A stretch of DNA of 64,000 nucleotides from positions 62,001 to 126,000 of the forward strand of contig NZ_WEZF01000019.1 in assembly GCF_009177065.1 (NCBI RefSeq), given 5' to 3'. The translations under genes and the position numbers were made by a program. Of this stretch, positions 1 through 9,155 are shown one piece after another. This DNA is from Tautonia marina. GTDB taxonomy: Bacteria; Planctomycetota; Planctomycetia; Isosphaerales; Isosphaeraceae. Numbering within the stretch: the first letter of the stretch is position 1; every line of letters starts with the position of its first letter. The notes under the pieces were generated by a model, which was not told the origin of the DNA, did not search any database, and saw only the letters and a list, made by a program, of their open reading frames with translations.

Positions 1-228
1 GCGATCATCGGAGCGGTCGTGTTCCGCACGCATCGGGGAGAGACGGCTGAGGCGATTCTCGACCGTGAGGGCCGCTGGCGATGCCCCAGGTTGCCGGTCC
101 TCGATCGGGTCTTGAACATTCTCTACGAGCCGGGCCGCTTGCCCGGTGGAAACCTGCCGTACGGACATGCAGAGCTGTTCCGTGTGGCAAGCTGGCTCAA
201 AGGGGAGGTCCGTCGCCCTCGTTCCTGA
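1..228 (+). CDS. C-terminal end of an unrecognised protein (5' truncated)
   Basis: The frame is open from base 1 to a TGA at 226-228, giving 75 residues with the third-position G/C bias of the real genes here. It includes REGRWRCPRLPVLDRVLNIL and a LPYGHAEL segment. No start codon with a ribosome site is visible, so the gene probably begins left of the window. I do not recognise the family. It looks like the soluble tail of a small planctomycete hypothetical protein, with no membrane segment or signal. A chance open frame remains possible because the piece is short. Confidence 0.5.
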   Translation, partial: AIIGAVVFRTHRGETAEAILDREGRWRCPRLPVLDRVLNILYEPGRLPGGNLPYGHAELFRVASWLKGEVRRPRS

Positions 229-528
229 AGGAGGGGAGCCGAACGGGGATCGGACGAAAACGCATGGGGCGAGACGCTCCCCGCAATCCAGGGGCGATCG
301 GAAGCAGTTCATCCGCGAGCCAAGCACACACTCACCAGGGACAAATCAACCCACAAATCACATCGGCGTTTTCGATGAAGCTTGCGTCACGGTTCGGCAG
401 GACGATTGGTGGCGGGCCGTTCGAAGTGTCTCAACGACCCGCTGATGACTCCTGAAGCAACGGGGCAGATCGGCTCGAGGGTTGATCGGTGTTCCCTCGA
501 CCCAACGCCCCGAACCTCACATCGCTCG
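229..528. other. Intergenic stretch, nothing recognised
   Basis: This lies between the truncated forward gene and the end of the reverse-strand PEP-CTERM gene. The overlapping open frames here have no coherent protein character. No strong hairpin with a T-run was found. Confidence 0.4.
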
Positions 529-1284
529 TCACTCGGGCACGATCCCGCTCGGACTCGATTGTCGAGCCCGGTGAACTCGGCGGACCATCCACCCGACCCC
601 GGCCAGGCCCATCGCCAGCGAGAGCATGCTGGCTGGTTCGGGGATCGGCACCACATTCACGGTCTCGTCGCCAGACGGATCCAACAGAGCCGGAACCTTG
701 TCACTGCCGGCTCCCAACGGAATGGCCTGAAAGCGAACCACAAAGGAACGCAGCCCCCCACCGCTGCCGGGGGGAACGCTGAGCGTTTCCAAAAACGACG
801 AGGCAGACAGGCTGTTCAATCCCGATCCCACCAGCGCAAACTCAAAGCGGCCCGACTCGCCCGCCGCCAGACCTCGCTGGGGCCGACCGTTCCCGATGCC
901 CACCTCAAGATCGAACTGGCCAAACGGTTCGAGTCCGAACGCGTTGCTCCCAAGCGACGCGCTGAAATGATCGGGAGCGGCGGTCAGCGCAAGCCCCTGA
1001 ATCGCATCTCCCGGGTTGTTCAGCACGAACCGCGTGAGATAGCCCCCCAGCGACGAATCGATCGTGTTCGTCAAGTCAATGATCAAGGATGCGTTCTGAT
1101 CGTCGATTGCCGAGTAGTGCAACGCCCCGGAGAACGAGCCAAGCCCCTCGGTGCTGGCAGCCTGATCCGCCGACAGCACGATCGAATCGCCCCGAGCCAT
1201 CGGGCAGACCACGAGTGCCAGCGCCGAGACCGCGACACCCCCCAACATCTTCAAGCCGCGACTGGTGAAAATCGATCGATCCAT
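529..1284 (-). CDS. PEP-CTERM sorting domain protein
   Basis: A secreted protein of 251 residues. The N-terminus is a signal peptide (GGVAVSALALVVCPMARG). The C-terminus has a PEP-CTERM signal: IPEPASML, then a hydrophobic helix (LAMGLAGVGWMV), then an Arg-rich end (RRVHRARQ). Known biology: such tails are processed by an exosortase and mark exported, often surface or matrix proteins. The middle is a beta-rich, low-Cys domain that I cannot assign. I chose the ATG at 1284 because a GGAG lies about 9 bases upstream; a GTG at 1299 would add five residues. No exosortase gene is in the window. The gene stands alone on the reverse strand. Confidence 0.85.
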   Translation of the reverse strand: MDRSIFTSRGLKMLGGVAVSALALVVCPMARGDSIVLSADQAASTEGLGSFSGALHYSAIDDQNASLIIDLTNTIDSSLGGYLTRFVLNNPGDAIQGLALTAAPDHFSASLGSNAFGLEPFGQFDLEVGIGNGRPQRGLAAGESGRFEFALVGSGLNSLSASSFLETLSVPPGSGGGLRSFVVRFQAIPLGAGSDKVPALLDPSGDETVNVVPIPEPASMLSLAMGLAGVGWMVRRVHRARQSSPSGIVPE

Positions 1285-1511
1285 CCAGAGATGCTCCACT
1301 CAGAAAGAGGTCAACCCATCGTCGAGGCGCACGTTCCACGCCGGCCGTCGTCAAACGACGGTCGTCTCGGCGCAGCCGGCGAGAAAGAATCCCGAAGACG
1401 ATGCGTTTCTTCTGTTACGTCTCCGGGTTCCCTTTGGTGACGCTCTTGATTGGATGCAAGTCTGCAGCGGAGGCACGCTGGACGCTTAAATCGTGCAAAC
1501 GGCCGGTTTCA

Positions 1512-1563
1512 TGTTGACCCAAATCAACACCGAGCGGCGACCCGAACGTCGGGCCGCCGCTCG
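1512..1563 (-). terminator. Tandem hairpins after the hydrolase operon
   Basis: Two inverted repeats lie downstream of the ceramidase-like gene. A strong stem pairs 1532-1545 with 1549-1562, with one internal mismatch. A 6-bp stem (TGTTGA/TCAACA) spans 1512-1529. On the reverse strand a weak T-rich stretch follows. This probably terminates the two-gene unit. The rest of 1285-1632 shows no gene. Confidence 0.5.
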
Positions 1564-1632
1564 TGGGATGTCAATGCGCAGGACATCACGGTCATCGGGT
1601 GCGAAGAAACACCTGATCGTGCCGCGAGCCGA

Positions 1633-2955
1633 TCAGTCCTCCTGCTCCTCCTCACGCTTGGAGAAGACCCGGAAGACGTCGCCGATGACCTGGTTGGCCA
1701 GATCGTCGAGCGTCGTGTAAATCACCTCCTCAGCCTGCGGGCTCAGGGGAGACATCTCCGGCTCGTAACCGCCGACCGGATAGGCGGCCGCCGTGGCGAT
1801 GTAGCCGATATTGCCGTTCGCATACCCGACCACCAGCGGCACGGCGCGGTCGGCAATCAGCCCTTCGATGTGAAACCCGAACTCGACCATCGGCTCGCCG
1901 GGCATGGTCAAGAGCAGGTAAGGCCCGATCTTCAGGGCCATCATCTCCGAGGGGACCGGCTCCCGCTTGCCGGGCAGATCGACCACCTCGCGCGCGGATC
2001 GAATTCGGTAATACGACGGCCGCACCTTGAGCTGTTCGCGCACGACACTCCGCGACAGGGCCCGCACCACCGCTCCTCCCAGATCGCGGCCGGCCCACTG
2101 AATATCGGCCTCGTCGGCACAGCGGTAGGGAAGGCCGGGGAGGTTCGGCCGGATGTCTCCCGCGCACCCTTGAAGGAACATCGCGGTCGTCTCCCCTCCG
2201 TAAACGGCTTCGATATAGCGTCGGGCCTCTCCCGGGAAGTCGGCGCTCATGTTCGGGTAGCCGTTGGGGTAGGGGGGAGTGCCATCATCTCCCCAGGTAA
2301 AGAAGCAGGGGTGACAGACCCCCAGCATGAGCACCGCCATCGGCGTGAGCGACTTGCCGTCGTCGAATCGAAGCACCTTCACGCGGCGATCATTCGGCCC
2401 GTCCGGGTTCAGCCGCACGACCGCCTGGCCGTTGATCACCTTGCGGCGGTTGATGCTGAAGGTAATCTCGTCCTCACCGTAGCCGATCGTCACCGGCCGC
2501 ATTCCCGAAGCCGCCTCGCTCGCGGCCTGCTTGAGCTTGGCCGTCACCTCCTCGGCCCAGGCAGAACCAGGGGTGTAGCCTGGTCCCGAATGGTTGTGCG
2601 AGGCGGCCACGAGGATCTGATCGCTCGGCACCCCGGCCGCTTCCGAAACGGCCGATCGCGTCGCCTCGACCAGACTCGACCAGGCGCCGAGCAGGTCAAA
2701 GGTCACAATCGCCGCGCGGGTCTCGCCATCGTCGAGCACCAGGACCTCGGCCCGGATCGGGTCGCGGATCCCCTCGACGTGCCGAGGGTGGCCGACCACG
2801 TCCATCCCCCCCTCGGGCATCTCCGGCGTGATGTCCACGCGGGCCACCCCGGCCTTCAGATTCGAATCGACGGGGAACGAACCGTCTTCTGCCCAGGCTG
2901 CGGGACCAAGGGCCAGCACGGCGAGCCATCCCGTCAGAAACATCGAGCGCATCAT
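1633..2955 (-). CDS. Neutral/alkaline ceramidase-like exported protein
   Basis: 440 residues with a signal peptide (MFLTGWLAVLALGPAAWA). The body matches the N-terminal domain of neutral/alkaline non-lysosomal ceramidases: AGVARVDITP near the mature start, a His-containing ASHNHSGPG segment, GVCHPC, and LQGCAGDIRPN, which resembles the family's zinc/active-site region. In the family the enzyme hydrolyses the amide of ceramide; planctomycete homologues are abundant and their substrates are unknown, so specificity here is inference. It is shorter than full ceramidases (about 650-750 residues), lacking the C-terminal Ig-like domain. Its ATG overlaps the stop of the upstream hydrolase by four bases (ATGA), so the two are probably translationally coupled. 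Confidence 0.8.
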   Translation of the reverse strand: MMRSMFLTGWLAVLALGPAAWAEDGSFPVDSNLKAGVARVDITPEMPEGGMDVVGHPRHVEGIRDPIRAEVLVLDDGETRAAIVTFDLLGAWSSLVEATRSAVSEAAGVPSDQILVAASHNHSGPGYTPGSAWAEEVTAKLKQAASEAASGMRPVTIGYGEDEITFSINRRKVINGQAVVRLNPDGPNDRRVKVLRFDDGKSLTPMAVLMLGVCHPCFFTWGDDGTPPYPNGYPNMSADFPGEARRYIEAVYGGETTAMFLQGCAGDIRPNLPGLPYRCADEADIQWAGRDLGGAVVRALSRSVVREQLKVRPSYYRIRSAREVVDLPGKREPVPSEMMALKIGPYLLLTMPGEPMVEFGFHIEGLIADRAVPLVVGYANGNIGYIATAAAYPVGGYEPEMSPLSPQAEEVIYTTLDDLANQVIGDVFRVFSKREEEQED

Positions 2956-5294
2956 GGTTGCAAGGACTCCAGAGAACGTCGGCCGCGAGGCCAGTCGAGG
3001 TGCCGGGCGAGGAAGTCGAACGTGGCCTCGCCCTTGATCAGATGCCCGCCGTTGAAAAAGGTGATCTCCGAGCGATCACCGATCCCGAGCGTATCATACA
3101 GCCGCCGCACCTTCGCGAATTCGAAGGCGACCCACTCATCGGGCGCGACGCCGTCGGAGTGACCCCGCTCGACCATGAACGGCCGAGGGGCAATCAGGGC
3201 GGCCATTTCCGCATAGTTGAACCCGGAGGCAAGATCCCACTCGTACATGTCGTACTCGATCGTGTACAGGTAGCTCAGGGTTCGATAGAGATTCGTGCAT
3301 TTGACGACCCACTCGTTGAAATCGGCCGAGCAAATCGACAGGCAGTAGCCGTCGATCAGCGCCGGCACCCGCATGGCCGTCTTGCCGCCGTACGAAAGGC
3401 CGTAGAAGGCGATCCGCTCGGGATCGACGTTCGGCAAGGTGTTCAACCATTCGAGCGTCCGCTCGTGCTGGCGCACGATGACCGAGAACAGCGACGCCTT
3501 CAACGGATGCAGCTTGCGCTGAAGGGTCCGGAATCGGTCCTGACCGATGTACGGATTCTGAGGTGCATAGACGATGTAACCCAGATCGGCCAGGGCCGCG
3601 CCATACGAGTTGTACGGCGAGGCGACCCCCGGAATCACGATCGGGTCCGGCGTCCCTTCCAGCCCGTGCTGGCAAACGACCACCGGCCGCCGCTCCCCTT
3701 CGGCAAGGTCTTTCGGCAAGAGGAGGATGCCCGAGGCGACCACGTCGGGCAAGACCGGGATCTCGACGGCGTACCCTTCGAAGTTGGCCTTATCGAGCAC
3801 CTTGATCGATCGCGGTTCGAGTGGCTCGGTCGCGGCCGGAATCTGCCCGATCACCTCCTCGCGGAAGGCTTCACGGAAGGCGTCCGTCGCGCCTGGCCAG
3901 GCGTCGGGAGACGACCGATCCAGCGGCGACCATTTCGCCTCCCGGCGATATTCGGAGGTGCGCAGCAACTCCTGCGTGTGATCCTGGAGGGCCCGAACCC
4001 ACCGTCCCATACGGGCCACCGGATCGGGCAGGGGGGCCGTCTCGAACCATTCCGGCGCGGGAACCTCTTGCCCATCATCGACCCGAACCTCTCGGTCGAA
4101 CAGCAGGCCGAGAAAACTCCGCCGCGCGAGATCCCCCACGTTGAGCGTTTGCGTGCTCGAAACCGGGCCCATGCGGAAGCGTTTACGGTCAAGATCCTCG
4201 GTCAGTCGGATCAATCGAGCAAATTCATTGACCGTCCCTTCCCTGTCGATCGCCTTGAGCGTTCCCGAGGCGGCCAACGATCGGCCGTTGACCGGCGGCG
4301 GGCCGTCCACCTGCGGGCCTCGACAGGGTTCGATCATCAAGGCCCGAGGGGCGATCAGGCTGGCGATCTCGGCATCGCCGAACTCATCGAGCAAGCCCCA
4401 AATGTCCCGAGCGATCGGTTCCCGCCAGACCTCCTGACGATTGCCGAAGTAACCGGCCACCCAGGCGGCGTCGATCCGATCGTCGAGAGCGGCGGCGTAC
4501 AGGGCGATGAGCCCTCCTTCGCCGTGACCGGCCACGCCGATCGGCAAGGCGGGCTGATCGGCTCGGGAGAACCAGTCGATCGCGGCCCGAACCGCGTTTA
4601 CCTCGTAGCCGATCGGGTGGCGGCCCGTCTCGAACCCCTGCCGCCAGATCCATTCACGGTGGGTCAGGTTGGTCATGGCCACATCGGGGTTGCCCGAGAA
4701 GGTGGACGACCGATCAAGCAAGACCGGAACCACCACCCGGCATCCCGCTTCGGCCAGCAGACGAGCCACCTGGGCTTCCGGCGGCACGCCGTCGATCAGG
4801 CCGACAAACGCCTCCGGCGTCACATCGCAGTCGGCCATCGCCACGAGGTTGGCGATCGCGTCCCCCTCGGGTTCGAGCAACAGCCCCTCGGCCTGCACGT
4901 CTGGGAAAACGTCCCATCGAACCGTGAAGACGCGGAATCCCTCGGCTCGGGCGATCTCGGCCGGTTGCTCAGTGGTACCGACCAGGTGCATGGCCACCGC
5001 TTCGACCCGAGAATCGACCGCTCCGACGATCTGCTCCAACCGCTTCCGGTTCGGCTCGACCGACCGAGCATAGGCCTCCGGGCTGGAGAAATCCCGGTTC
5101 CAGTGCCTCGCCCGACGCTCGATGCTCGCCGCCGTCTGCCGATCGAGGAACCGATGCAACCCCTCGACCATGGCCTGGGCTGCCTCATCGGTCGAGCCCC
5201 GATTTTCCCATGCGGACGTACTGGGAAGCGATTGTGCGGAGGCGGGCAACACCGAGAGCAGCACGGCCACTCCCGCAAGGACGATCCGAACCAT
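2952..5294 (-). CDS. Exported double alpha/beta hydrolase (acetyl-xylan esterase/dienelactone hydrolase type)
   Basis: 780 residues with a signal peptide (MVRIVLAGVAVLLSVLPASA) and a good ribosome site (GAGGAG) before the ATG. Two hydrolase-like halves are visible. In the first, the nucleophile elbow reads GHGEGG (about residues 256-261), with Gly where the catalytic Ser should be. In the second, GLSYGGK gives a plausible Ser634, followed by an acidic VERGHSDG segment and a His in FFNGGHLI. So only the C-terminal half looks catalytic. Such proteins are common in planctomycetes and are thought to act on polysaccharide esters; the substrate cannot be read here. It is first in an operon with the ceramidase-like gene. 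Confidence 0.8.
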   Translation of the reverse strand: MVRIVLAGVAVLLSVLPASAQSLPSTSAWENRGSTDEAAQAMVEGLHRFLDRQTAASIERRARHWNRDFSSPEAYARSVEPNRKRLEQIVGAVDSRVEAVAMHLVGTTEQPAEIARAEGFRVFTVRWDVFPDVQAEGLLLEPEGDAIANLVAMADCDVTPEAFVGLIDGVPPEAQVARLLAEAGCRVVVPVLLDRSSTFSGNPDVAMTNLTHREWIWRQGFETGRHPIGYEVNAVRAAIDWFSRADQPALPIGVAGHGEGGLIALYAAALDDRIDAAWVAGYFGNRQEVWREPIARDIWGLLDEFGDAEIASLIAPRALMIEPCRGPQVDGPPPVNGRSLAASGTLKAIDREGTVNEFARLIRLTEDLDRKRFRMGPVSSTQTLNVGDLARRSFLGLLFDREVRVDDGQEVPAPEWFETAPLPDPVARMGRWVRALQDHTQELLRTSEYRREAKWSPLDRSSPDAWPGATDAFREAFREEVIGQIPAATEPLEPRSIKVLDKANFEGYAVEIPVLPDVVASGILLLPKDLAEGERRPVVVCQHGLEGTPDPIVIPGVASPYNSYGAALADLGYIVYAPQNPYIGQDRFRTLQRKLHPLKASLFSVIVRQHERTLEWLNTLPNVDPERIAFYGLSYGGKTAMRVPALIDGYCLSICSADFNEWVVKCTNLYRTLSYLYTIEYDMYEWDLASGFNYAEMAALIAPRPFMVERGHSDGVAPDEWVAFEFAKVRRLYDTLGIGDRSEITFFNGGHLIKGEATFDFLARHLDWPRGRRSLESLQP

Positions 5295-5670
5295 TAGCGA
5301 GTCTCCTCAACGAGCAAACCGGATCACTCCTTCGCATCGATACCCCGGCGCGTGGCCGGGCACAAGGGGCCACGGGTGACACCTCTCCAATCGCGCCGGC
5401 CGATCGCTCGACAGAATTCCTCGGAAAAAACCAACCGATTCGACCAGATCAGTCCAATCGCCCTTGGCTGTTGGTATCGCGGAATTTCGGTCGAATCGCC
5501 GACAATCCGCCGACGAGCCGTCTCCTCTGGCTGCTTGCGTTCCCCCCGGAAATGTAGTAACAGTAAAATTGTACCGCCTGGAGAATTTGCTACATCTGGG
5601 ACGGATGGGCGACCAGCGGTCTCCCCCCGACATGGATGGCCAGGTCATCCATTATCTTGGAGCAGAGACG
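5295..5670. other. Divergent intergenic region
   Basis: No gene was seen between the reverse hydrolase operon and the forward Val-Pro repeat gene, so promoters for both probably lie here. An unusually A/T-rich patch at 5551-5575 is the most promoter-like stretch, but I find no well-spaced -35/-10 pair. A 7-bp hairpin (5632-5652) sits just before the ribosome site of the forward gene. Confidence 0.4.
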
Positions 5671-6312
5671 ATGCATCGGATGTTGAGTCGAGCCCTCGTG
5701 CTCTCGGCCGCGGTGTTTGGTTTGACCGCGGTGCAGACGGCAGAGGCGTGTCATGGTTGCGGTCAGCCGGCTGCCCCGTGTGTGCAGATGGTTCCGCAAA
5801 CGGTGACAACATACTGCAACGTGACCGAGACGGTCTTTGACTGCGTGCCGGTCACGGTCATGAAGACGCAATATCGCGTGGAACACGTTCCCGTTGAAGT
5901 TCCGGTCAAGCGATTTGTGATCGAGGAAGTTCCCGTCACGAAGATGGTGACCCGGACCCACAAGGTGACCGAATACGTTCCGGCGAAGGTCAAGCACCGC
6001 AAGCACGGACACTGCGCCCCGGATTGCTCGGTGCAGATGGTCCCGGTGACTCGCTGCATTCCCGAGCAAATTCCGGTCACGACCACCGTCAAGCGGAAGG
6101 TTCCGATCACCGAGATGCAGACCCGGATGAAGCCGGTTCGGGTTGCGGAACAGGTTCCCGTGACGATCACCAAGAAAGTTCCCCGACAGATCGTCAAGCA
6201 GGTTCCCGTGACCAAGACCGTGATGGTTCCCGTGACCTACGCTCCGGTGACCTACGCTGCCCCGACCCCGCAGGTCGCGCCGACGGCCCAGACGGCCTCG
6301 CCGCAAAGCTGA
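5671..6312 (+). CDS. Secreted Val-Pro repeat protein, YTV-like
   Basis: 213 residues from the ATG at 5671, preceded by GGAGCAGAG. A signal peptide (VLSAAVFGLTAVQTAEA) is followed by a Cys-containing head (CHGCGQPAAPC). A degenerate repeat built on V-P-V-T/E follows, about every 8-12 residues (QVPVTITKKVPRQ, QVPVTKTVMVPVT), with basic residues between copies. The tail is Ala/Thr/Pro/Gln-rich. The pattern resembles planctomycete YTV-type repeat proteins, which are proposed to be cell-envelope components; that match is inference from motif style. The pI should be high. It is a single-gene unit closed by a clear terminator. Confidence 0.75.
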   Translation: MHRMLSRALVLSAAVFGLTAVQTAEACHGCGQPAAPCVQMVPQTVTTYCNVTETVFDCVPVTVMKTQYRVEHVPVEVPVKRFVIEEVPVTKMVTRTHKVTEYVPAKVKHRKHGHCAPDCSVQMVPVTRCIPEQIPVTTTVKRKVPITEMQTRMKPVRVAEQVPVTITKKVPRQIVKQVPVTKTVMVPVTYAPVTYAAPTPQVAPTAQTASPQS

Positions 6313-6367
6313 CCACCACTCAGACCGGACGCACCCTTCGCAGGTCGCTTCGGATGAAAAACCACAG

Positions 6368-6405
6368 GCCCTCGGCCGACCCTTCGGGATCGCCGAGGGC
6401 TTTTT
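6368..6405 (+). terminator. Rho-independent terminator of the Val-Pro repeat gene
   Basis: A perfect 9-bp GC stem (GCCCTCGGC at 6368-6376 with GCCGAGGGC at 6392-6400) is immediately followed by TTTTT. It lies about 55 bases after the stop codon. Confidence 0.85.
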
Positions 6406-6609
6406 CGCTTCCGCCCAGCCCTGGGACGGGAAACCGCAGTTCGACCTGGCACACGGCGCACCAGCCTCGCTCGGTGGGGTCACTGGCTTACGGCGGGCTT
6501 GCGGAGTCGTCTCCGAGGCGGGAGAATGCGGAAGTGAGGCCGCATTGGCCGTCGCGCGAATCCGCTTTGAATCTTGATCGAACGCAACGAAAGTGCGAGG
6601 AAGCTCGTC

Positions 6610-7008
6610 ATGGCTCAGTGCCAGACCAATCCGGACGGCCGCTGCACGATGGAACCGCCCTGCCCGCCCGGCGAATGTTATCTGGGATCGGTCCTGCTAA
6701 AGGAACATGCGGCCGTGGCCGCCTCGGTCGTGGAACAGCCAAGTATTGCCCGATACCTGGCCGGCGTGACGCTGCCTTACGCGCGAACCCCGATCATCGA
6801 AGGGGAGGAGTGGGAACGCACCAAGCTCGCCCTGATCAACGCCGTGCTCGATACGCTCGTCCCCGGCGGTCGGCTCGTGGTCGAGTCGGAAGAGGAAACC
6901 GGCGAGCCGCACCGCGTGTATCTCGGTCGGGGCAAGGCCTTCTCGCGGCCTCGATCGCTTCCCGACGTCCTCCGAGAGCTGGCCGATTGCCTCGACGGCG
7001 GAAAGTAA
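6610..7008 (+). CDS. Small conserved-looking hypothetical protein
   Basis: 132 residues from the ATG at 6610, which has AGGAAG seven bases upstream; a TTG at 6574 in the same frame lacks one. The N-terminus is Cys-rich (MAQCQTNPDGRC, PPCPPGEC), which could bind a metal. The rest is soluble alpha/beta, with acidic patches (EGEEW, ESEEETGE) and ending in LRELADCLDGG. There is no signal peptide or membrane helix. I do not recognise the family. It is monocistronic, with a strong hairpin after the stop. Confidence 0.7.
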   Translation: MAQCQTNPDGRCTMEPPCPPGECYLGSVLLKEHAAVAASVVEQPSIARYLAGVTLPYARTPIIEGEEWERTKLALINAVLDTLVPGGRLVVESEEETGEPHRVYLGRGKAFSRPRSLPDVLRELADCLDGGK

Positions 7009-7020
7009 TCTCCCAAAGCC

Positions 7021-7070
7021 GCATCCCCCTCCCGACCGCCGCTGGCGATAAGTGCTCGGGAGGGGGATGC
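7021..7070 (+). terminator. Strong hairpin after the small hypothetical gene
   Basis: A perfect 15-bp inverted repeat (7021-7035 with 7056-7070) begins 12 bases after the stop codon. No T-run follows, so it is a terminator-like hairpin or transcript-end stabiliser. Confidence 0.55.
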
Positions 7071-7293
7071 ACTGATCGGTTGAACGGCCTCGCGACGACG
7101 ACTCCCGGAGCAGGGAGGGAGTTCCGGACGCGATCGTGCCTTGCATTGCCCTTGGGCCGAGCGATCGGAGGGGATCGCTCGAGCGTTCGCTCCGAGTGCG
7201 TCGCGGGGTTGAGGATGAGCCCTCGGTGAAACCCGCCGGGGTAAGACCGGTAGGGGATTCATCGCATCGGACCTTGAAGGGTGCAACCAGGGG

Positions 7294-8193
7294 ATGATAC
7301 GGACCGAGGGTTTGACGAAGCATTACGGGGCCTTTCCGGCGCTGTCGAAGGTGTCCATGGAGGTCCGACGGGGAGAGGTCTACGGCTTGCTCGGGCCGAA
7401 CGGCTCGGGGAAAACGACGACCATTCGCCTCTTGCTCGGATTGCTGCGGCCCACGTCGGGAACGGCAAGTGTCGATGGGTTCGACTGCTGGCGGCACAGC
7501 CTGGAGGTCCGCCGCCGCATTTCTTACATCCCTGGAGAAGTGCGCCTGCCGGGCTCGGTTCGGGGGTATCAACTGCTCCGCTACCTCAATAATCTCCGAG
7601 GCGGCGCTGGCATGGATCGCGCGGTGGCCCTGGCCGAGCGGGTGATGGGCCTCGACCTGCGGCGCAAGGTTCGCACCTTCTCGACCGGCATGAAGCAGAA
7701 GCTCGCCCTGGCGCAAGCGTTTGCCGATCCGGTCGACATCCTGATTCTTGACGAACCGACCTCGGCCCTCGACCCCTCGGCCCGCAACGACGTGCTCCGG
7801 CTGGTGGCCGATGCCCGATCGCAGGGGCAGACCGTGATCTTTTCCGGCCACGTCCTCAGCGAGGTTGAGCAGGTGGCCGACCGGGTGGCGATCATGCGGC
7901 GAGGGCGGCTTATGCATGTGGAAGACATGCACGAACGCCGACGAAACCTTCGCCTCCTGCTCGTCCGATTCCAGGGGGCTCCCCCGGCGGCCTTGCCCGA
8001 CGAACTGGAACTTTCAGTCCGGGAACGCAACGGCGAGGTCCTGCTCCTGGAACACCGAGGAGCGGCCGGCCCGTTGCTTGGCTGGCTCGCGTCGCAGCCA
8101 GTGGCCGACCTGGCCATCGGCACCGAGGATCTCCGTGCCCTGTACGACCGCTACCACGGCCCCAACCCCGAGCCCGATCCCGAGGACCGATGA
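7294..8193 (+). CDS. ABC-2 type transporter ATP-binding protein
   Basis: 299 residues. All ABC ATPase motifs are present in order: Walker A GPNGSGKT (about residue 35), signature FSTGMKQKLALAQ (about 130), Walker B ILILDEPTSALDP (about 150) and H-loop FSGHVLSEVE (about 190). The C-terminal 80 residues form the divergent extension usual for CcmA/DRR-type exporters. It should energise the membrane protein encoded next, whose ATG overlaps this stop by four bases. The exported substrate is unknown. A GAAGGG lies somewhat far upstream of the ATG. Confidence 0.93.
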   Translation: MIRTEGLTKHYGAFPALSKVSMEVRRGEVYGLLGPNGSGKTTTIRLLLGLLRPTSGTASVDGFDCWRHSLEVRRRISYIPGEVRLPGSVRGYQLLRYLNNLRGGAGMDRAVALAERVMGLDLRRKVRTFSTGMKQKLALAQAFADPVDILILDEPTSALDPSARNDVLRLVADARSQGQTVIFSGHVLSEVEQVADRVAIMRRGRLMHVEDMHERRRNLRLLLVRFQGAPPAALPDELELSVRERNGEVLLLEHRGAAGPLLGWLASQPVADLAIGTEDLRALYDRYHGPNPEPDPEDR

Positions 8194-9104
8194 TGGCCCT
8201 GCTGACGATCGTCCGCAAACTGCTCGGAGAGACCCGAGGGTCGCTGCTCATCTCGACGCTCGGCTTCTTCGGCCTGGCCTTGCTCTGGAACTGGGGAATG
8301 TCTGAGTTCCAGTTCCCGACCGACACCGACGAGCCGGCTGCTTCAGTCTCGGCCGATTCCGAGGGAGCCGAGACCGACGAACCGAGGCGCGAGCGACGCC
8401 GGGGCCGGGCAGGGCCGCAAATCTACGTCTTTTTTGGGGTCCCGGCGGAGCAGATGCTCGGCATCCCTCCGAGCGAAACACCGACCCTGGCCATGCAGGC
8501 CGCCATCGCCAACCACCCCCTGGTATTCCTGGCCCTGCTCGGCTGGGGGATTTCGAGGGCCTCGGCCGCCGTGGCCGGGGAAGTGGAGCGGGGGACGCTC
8601 GACCTGACCCTTTCGCGGCCGATCCGCCGATCGACCTTCCTGGCGGCGCAGATTCTGGCCACGCTGATCGTCTTCGCGCTGCTCGGCCTGGCCATCACGG
8701 CCGGTCATCTGGCCTCGACTCGCTTGATCTATCGGCTCAATGGAACGCCTCCCCCGATCGACTACCTACCGATGATCGGCTCGCTGATCGCGCTGGGGAT
8801 GGCCGTCTTCGGCTACACGCTGCCCATTTCGTCGGGAAGCCTTTCGCGGGCTCGGGCCGGCATCATCGGCCTGGCGATCACCCTGACCGGAATCGCCGGG
8901 ATCATCTTCGCCCGGCAGTATGAGGAATACGACTGGGTGGCGAACCTCTCGGTCTTCCAGTTCTACGCCCCGGTCGCCAATACGCTCAGCCCGACGCAAG
9001 AGCAATGGACGGACCTGGGGATTCTCGTTGGGGTCTTTGCGGTCGGCTCGATCATCTCGTTCGTCATCTTCTTGAGGCGGGATCTGCCGAGCAACAGCGG
9101 CTAA
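8190..9104 (+). CDS. ABC-2 type permease
   Basis: 304 residues, about six membrane helices (for example STLGFFGLALLWNWG, LVFLALLGWGISRASA, ILATLIVFALLGLAI, LTGIAGIIFA, VFAVGSIISFVIFL). A periplasmic or cytoplasmic loop after the first helix is rich in Asp, Glu and Arg (DEPRRERRRGRAG). The motif EVERGTLDLTLSRPIRR after helix 2 is typical of ABC-2 permeases. It pairs with the overlapping ATPase gene to form an exporter. ATGATG at 8190 leaves two possible starts three bases apart. The following hydrolase lies 51 bases downstream and may be cotranscribed. Confidence 0.9.
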   Translation: MMALLTIVRKLLGETRGSLLISTLGFFGLALLWNWGMSEFQFPTDTDEPAASVSADSEGAETDEPRRERRRGRAGPQIYVFFGVPAEQMLGIPPSETPTLAMQAAIANHPLVFLALLGWGISRASAAVAGEVERGTLDLTLSRPIRRSTFLAAQILATLIVFALLGLAITAGHLASTRLIYRLNGTPPPIDYLPMIGSLIALGMAVFGYTLPISSGSLSRARAGIIGLAITLTGIAGIIFARQYEEYDWVANLSVFQFYAPVANTLSPTQEQWTDLGILVGVFAVGSIISFVIFLRRDLPSNSG

Positions 9105-9155
9105 GATGGGTCTCCGGTAACCTCCCTCCCCACGGCCTCCGCGAGGACCGCGCCC

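Noticed and set aside
1450-3162. 570-residue forward open frame opposite the ceramidase-like gene
   Set aside because: Arg/His/Gly-rich composition typical of the antisense of a GC-biased gene, and the reverse frame has clear family motifs and a signal peptide.
2958-5297. 779-residue forward open frame
   Set aside because: Almost exact antisense of the double hydrolase; no recognisable domain or ribosome site.
7259-7932. Reverse-strand open frames across the ABC transporter
   Set aside because: The forward gene has all ABC ATPase motifs in order; the reverse frames are shadows.
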